Shown here: positions 36,133 through 40,345 of the stretch, in pieces
Numbering within the stretch: the stretch's first letter is position 1
How the letters are laid out: the number at the start of each line of letters is the position of its first letter
Source of the DNA: Condylostoma magnum
Lineage: Eukaryota; Ciliophora; Heterotrichea; Heterotrichida; Condylostomatidae
Direction: 5' to 3'
Assembly (NCBI GenBank): GCA_920105805.1
Contig: CAKKTI010000172.1
Location: 1 to 40,345, forward strand
Length of the DNA: 40,345 nucleotides
Notes under the pieces: generated by a model
What the model was told of the DNA's origin: nothing
The model's input: only the letters and a program-made list of their open reading frames with translations
The model's database searches: none
Program-made: the position numbers and the translations under genes

Positions 36133-37734
36133 AAGAGGGCAATTGTTGAAAAGGTTAAATATAATAGGAAATTAATCTATTGTAAATAAAGAATATAATT
36201 AATAGAAATTAAGTAAATCTAAGATTAATAAGCTAAAGAGTCCATAAAGCTACTTCACAATTGCCTTGATTATCATTACCAGGGCCTTCTCCAGATACTA
36301 CAAATGAATTATCCTTTGAAATAGCTACTGAGTATACCCAATTATCAAGTCTTCTTATTAATTTGTTTTAGGATGCATCTTATAAGTTCCAAAGCATAAT
36401 AGTATTATCATTAGATCCAGATACTACCAATGAATTATCCTTTGAAATAGCTACTGATAATACCACAGAATAATGTCTTCCTATTTCTTTGTTTTAGGAT
36501 TCATCTTATAAGTTCCAAAGCATAATAGCCATATCATTAGATCCAGATACTACAAATGAACTATCCTTTGAAATAGCTACTGATGATACGTAATTATCAT
36601 GTCTTCCTATTAATTTGTTTTAGGATTCATCTTATAAGTTCCAAAGCCTAATAGTATTATCATTAGATCCAGATACTACAAATGAATTATCCTTTGAAAT
36701 AGCTACTGATCGTGCCCAATTATCATGTCTTCCTATTTCTTTGTTTTAGGATTCATCTTATAAGTTCCAAAGCCTAATAGTATTATCATTAGATCCAGAT
36801 ACTACAAATGAATTGTCCTTTGAAATAGCTACTGATCATATGTAATTATCAAGTCTTCCTATTTCTTTGTTTTAGGATGCATCTTATAGGTTCCAAAGCA
36901 TAATAGCATTATCAATTGCTCCAGATACTACCAATGAATTATCATCTGAGATAGCTACTGATGATACGTAAAAATCATGTCTTCCTATTAATTTGTTTTA
37001 GGATGCATCTTATAAGTTCCAAAGCCTAATAGTCGTATCAATTGATCCAGATACTACAAATGAATTATCCTTTGAAATAGCTACTGATCGTACTGCCTAA
37101 GTATGTGTTCCTATAACTCCTGATTTGATTAATTTCTTTGGTTAGCTGAATCCCTTTGGTTAGCTGGATCCCTTTCTCTGTAATTCTAGCTATCTTGTTA
37201 AATATCTGATGTATTCCCCTGCCTTTGAAATTCCTCTATGATTATTCCTTTAATGCGCTTTCATCAACCACTCAAATACCTTCTTTGCCTATATTAATGG
37301 ATTAGTCTCAATCAATTAAAGCTATCATGAGATCTCTCCATAGCTATTGATTTATATATCCTCTAAATGATGTATTTTTTGAAGTATTTAAATAGCTTGA
37401 TTTGGACATTTGACAAGGTGATCTAATTCGTCTAGATCCTCTGGTTGTATTCTATAAGAGTTGATGAAGTTCTCTACAAATTTATTGATTATTCCTTGAG
37501 ATTCCAGTGTTAATAGCTTCTAAATTTGAACTGTTTTTGATAGAATTTCAGATGTTTGCAGCCTTGGATATTATTCTATAACTTTTGGAAGGTAGCATCA
37601 GTCAGAATCTATCCCTTCAAGCACTTCCTGACTTCTTTCTGACCTGGCCATCCACTCTTCTTTTCGAACATATTACAGACTATAATGAAGTCAGCCCCTT
37701 AGATCAGAGCATCGACGATGGGTTAGATATCCAT
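36125..37734 (-). CDS. WD40 family copy 12: divergent subfamily, seven near-identical repeats, one frameshift
   Basis: ATG 37734 opens MDIQPIVDALIQGADF. After ~17 codons the family match continues one frame over (KEEWMARSERSQEVLEGI, YLPKVIEQYPRL, INKFVENFINSYRIQPEDL), so there is a single-base shift near 37,680, either a mutation or a sequence error. From there one frame runs through seven repeats of a distinct type (SVAISKDNSFVVSGSNDNT, IRLWNLQDESQNKEIGRHD) to VALWTL at ~36,236. TAG follows; the first TGA is at 36125-36127. TGA inside: D-S-D-TGA-C-Y-L, E-I-S-TGA-Q-L-Q (Arg in copy 11) and Y-I-TGA-S-V-A at the V-W-S-V site. The N-module confirms it belongs to the same family despite different blades. 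Confidence 0.55.
36255..37110 (-). repeat. 126-nt tandem repeat array encoding WD40 blades
   Basis: Seven units of 126 nt in copy 12 share runs of identical DNA much longer than protein conservation needs; third positions are kept too, e.g. around the LQDESQNK segment. This points to recent unit duplication or conversion inside the array. Confidence 0.75.
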
Positions 37735-38204
37735 TTTTATATAACTGGGTAGAAGAATGTGTTTATAATTTGTATTGATTTGTTTGTAATTTTAGTTGGT
37801 AAAATATTGATTTGGAGAACACAGTGAACCTTTGATTAGAATATAGGTGAATTATTGTTGATTTTGAGTTGACAATATTTCTTTCCATTTTAGATAATTT
37901 GGGGAAATTCTGATCAAATTTGAAAACAAAATATTAGTTTAGCTATATATGAAAGATTGTATACAGATCTAAATGCTAGGGAAGAAGTGAAAAGGAATTG
38001 TACTAAGCTTAAATCATGAATTGTCTATCAAATATACATGATTATTTTGCAAGGTAGATCTTATGTATTAATTGTACTTTTAGACTATTAAACAATGTAA
38101 TTATGACGTATAATTGATTTTATCACGAATATTGTAGCATCCAGGCAATGTGCCATAATACTAACAGCTTTAATTATTACACTCCTCCTAGCAAATATCA
38201 TCCT
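37735..38204. other. intergenic, AT-rich
   Basis: No coding signal. The missing N-terminal third of the IFT70 copy was looked for here and not found. Confidence 0.45.
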
Positions 38205-39560
38205 CAATTATTTCTAGAAAACATTAACAAGACCCAGAAGCTACCATGATAGAAGGTGCTATTCTATACAAGGAGCAGAAATTTGAGGAAGCTAGAGTCA
38301 AATTTTAAGAAGCCTTAAACTAAATAGGCTATTAGTGTGATTTAGCATACAATGTAGCCCTATGCCACTATAAACTTGACTAATACGCCTAATGCTTGAA
38401 AATAATAGTAGATATAATAGAAAAGGGAGTAAGAGAGCACCCTGAGTTAGGAAGCAATTCCGAAGTAAAAAGTGTGGGAAATACTTAAATTCTGGAGGAA
38501 ACAGCCCTAATAGAAGTTTTTAACTTAAAGGCTGCAATAGAGTACGTTACTAAGAACTACCCAGCGGCAAAGGAAGTATTGATAGACATGCCTCCAAGGG
38601 ATGAGGAGGAATTGGATCCAGTGAGTTTGCATAATGCAGCTTTGATGGACGAAGATCCCGCTGGAGGATTTAAAAAATTCAATTTTCTACTAGCCACTCC
38701 CTGAAGGAACATTTGCCAATTTACTCATTTAGTACTGTAAGTGTTACGACTAAGCTGCAGATGTTTTATGCCACGTTAACCTATAAGTGCCTTAAAACCG
38801 AAGACTTTGACTCGCTTATTATGTGCCAAACTTCCCCTGATGAAGCATATAATAAATTCAGTTAATTAGCATATTGACACTTGAGGAAATTGACTAATTA
38901 GATTTAAGACACCAGGATGCAGAAGGACAATGATGAGATTAGAAGGGCTTTGAGGGATACGGAAAAGTACCCAATGGTGGAAAAGTTGTTTAGACAAGCT
39001 GGTAATTAAATGCAGCACATGTGTTATTTATGCAAGAAAGCAGATATGAGGAGTCAATAAGGTACTATGAGCCAGTAGAAAGTAGGTATGATACTAGACC
39101 TAACAACAATAGTACTTGCTAATTTGTGTGTTATATAATGAACAGCTAGAATGGCTGAGGAGTTAATGAAATTGAAAGAGAGGAGGAAAGAATTGCTTAT
39201 TAGGAGAACTAATTGTTCCACCTTTGTATAGTAAATTTAGTTATTGGGACACTTTATTGCTCTAAGAGTAACTTTGAGTATGGGGTTAGCAGAATCATCA
39301 GGAGTTTAGAGCCTTATAATAGAAAGCTTGGGACGGATACTTGGTATTATGCTAAGCGATGCTTTTTGAGTCTAATGGAAACACTAGCTAAGCATATGAT
39401 TGTTCTGTCAGATTCCTCTATAGCTAAAATTTTACTGTTCTTAGATGCTGCTGAAGTATACGGACATACCAACTGAGACTAATCTATTAGATCCGTAAAA
39501 TGCAAGGAAAACTGTGGCTTTTGAAGCAAGAGTCTTTAAAAAGATGTTTTTGAAGTTAAG
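38205..39560 (+). pseudogene. TTC30: IFT70/TTC30 (intraflagellar transport) pseudogene
   Basis: IFT70 is a TPR protein of the IFT-B complex needed to build cilia. Matches in order: GAILYKEQKFEEARVKF, IIEKGVREHPELG, EVFNLKAAIEYVTKNYPAAK, MPPRDEEELDPVSLHNAALM, then FANLL..Y, MCQTSPDEA, EKYPMVEKLF, AAHVLFMQES, ILDLTTIVLANLCV, and a long clean block LFHLCIVNLVIGTLYC with KLGTDTWYYAKRCFLSLMET. The blocks are spread over all three frames with at least six shifts. About 25 residues before the EKYPMVEK block are deleted and the first ~180 residues of the protein are absent. The last block (39213-39476) is still very conserved, so decay is probably recent. A working copy should exist elsewhere, since a ciliate needs cilia. 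Confidence 0.85.
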
Positions 39561-40345
39561 AGAGTAGTTTTTTATATAAATATGTGTTTGCAAAAAAGTA
39601 ACAAAGAAGGGCAGACTGTTATAAGGATAAATAATGATTTCTAAAAGATGAAATTAAGCAATTTTACTATGAGAAGGTCATTTGAAGGCAATAATTAGGC
39701 TAATTTGCTCACTATTTTTGGGTAATAAAGGCTTTAAACTTAGAGTAGTTTTCTGGAGTAAGCATAGATCTAGCGGGATGATGAGTTTATGCATCATTAG
39801 AGTAATTAGTTAATGAAAGCTTTCAGATTTAATTATTGGTCTATCTGAGCAATAAAAGCTATGATAGCATTACAATTAAAGCTTTAGATATTGCTACAGG
39901 ACCAATTCACCAGAATTTCTTATTACCACAAAATAAAAGGAGGTTGGAAGACTATAATTCAATGTTAATATTCAGAATGAAGCATACATGTTAAGTGTAT
40001 TTTAGACAAAGAAATTATTGGGAATTTTAAACAAGAGTTGTTAATGAGGAGAAAAGTACTAGTAATTTTTATTGCACTTCTGATGTACTTGAATGATATT
40101 TCATAAATAATACTCCCATATCGAATATTAAATATTGATACTATTAGATAAGATTATGAAAGAATTAAATGATAAACTTATTGGAGTATCGTAGATTGGC
40201 CTACCAAGATTATTCAAAAGTTAAGTTGAAGATATTCATAATTTTAACTCAGGCTTACTAATGATGCTCATTACAAGGAGAATTAGATATAAAAGGAACT
40301 CAATACTAAAAAGGTAATTATCTAGCTTCTTATATTATAGAAAAT
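39561..40345. other. mostly unassigned; weak coding-like stretch at 39648-39995 (+)
   Basis: ATG 39648 opens a 66-codon frame (MKLSNFTMRRSFEGNNQ) to TGA 39846. Immediately after, in another frame, comes SYDSITIKALDIATG with LLPQNKRRLEDYNSM, whose pattern recalls a Kelch or beta-propeller strand. This could be a decayed gene or chance. The rest to the window end shows nothing recognisable. Confidence 0.25.

Noticed and set aside
39849-39995. Kelch-domain gene
   Set aside because: A single strand-like motif (DSITIKALDIATG) without further repeats or a supported start; chance or remnant cannot be told apart.
1-40345. Standard genetic code with many short genes
   Set aside because: Under the standard code every conserved gene (eRF1, P450, dikinase) is broken by TAA/TAG at sites where homologues have Gln; reading UAR as Gln restores them in full.
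1-40345. Scrambled or IES-interrupted micronuclear genes as in Oxytricha
   Set aside because: Conserved genes of up to 1,000 codons are continuous and in order; the IFT70 copy has deletions and shifts rather than AT-rich insertions between pointer repeats.
1-40345. Transposons, LTR elements, CRISPR arrays, tRNA or rRNA genes
   Set aside because: No transposase or reverse-transcriptase motifs, long terminal repeats, spaced direct repeats or cloverleaf sequences were recognised by eye; a tRNAscan and covariance search would be needed to exclude small RNAs.
1-40345. Sequencing error as the source of all in-frame TGA
   Set aside because: Errors would not concentrate on Trp codons or recur at the same motif in many copies, and would also produce frameshifts in eRF1, P450 and the dikinase, which have none. 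Errors remain possible for single sites such as the copy 12 frameshift.

Overview
This window reads as nuclear DNA of a ciliate. TAA and TAG run in frame through every conserved gene and must mean glutamine. TGA ends the genes but also sits, again and again, inside otherwise open frames where tryptophan is expected. That combination (UAR = Gln, UGA = Trp or stop) is the karyorelict nuclear code, NCBI table 27; the table 28 code of Condylostoma is the near alternative. The DNA is very AT-rich, and none of the genes needed an intron to read through. All calls below were made by reading frames by eye with UAR = Gln.

Layout. 1-537 (-): a LITAF-type zinc-ribbon membrane protein cut by the window edge. 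3636-5030 (+): a complete cytochrome P450. 7438-10692 (-): an alpha-glucan water dikinase, the enzyme that phosphorylates starch-like glucan. 13859-15172 (+): translation release factor eRF1. About 19969-21060 (-): a large unrecognised protein. 24957-30827: a compact block with a prominin-like pentaspan protein, a transmembrane RING-H2 ubiquitin ligase and four small unrecognised genes. 30963-31331 (-): ribosomal protein L22. 38205-39560 (+): a decayed copy of the ciliary gene IFT70/TTC30.

Around these lies a multicopy family: ten long copies and two fragments on both strands. Each has a shared N-terminal module of about 190 residues (usually beginning MENC) followed by WD40 repeats of 42 residues (126 nt). 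Eight copies have exactly seven repeats, i.e. one seven-bladed propeller. Repeats within a copy are very alike, as in WD40 families homogenised by recombination. I know no name for this architecture.

The strongest result joins three observations. (1) In-frame TGA falls mainly on Trp positions: the W of the WD motif, the W of the blade-start motif V-W-S-V, the W before the last Cys pair of the RING-H2 finger, and a Trp conserved in plant water dikinases. (2) The affected frames are mostly free of frameshifts over 350-1,000 codons, and the propellers keep seven blades, so these are not simply dead genes. (3) The eRF1 in the same window has Ala at the position of human Ser70, a site whose change has been tied to weak UGA recognition in organisms that read UGA as Trp. 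Real decay exists too: the IFT70 copy, a P450 remnant, two N-terminal fragments and a few damaged WD40 copies.
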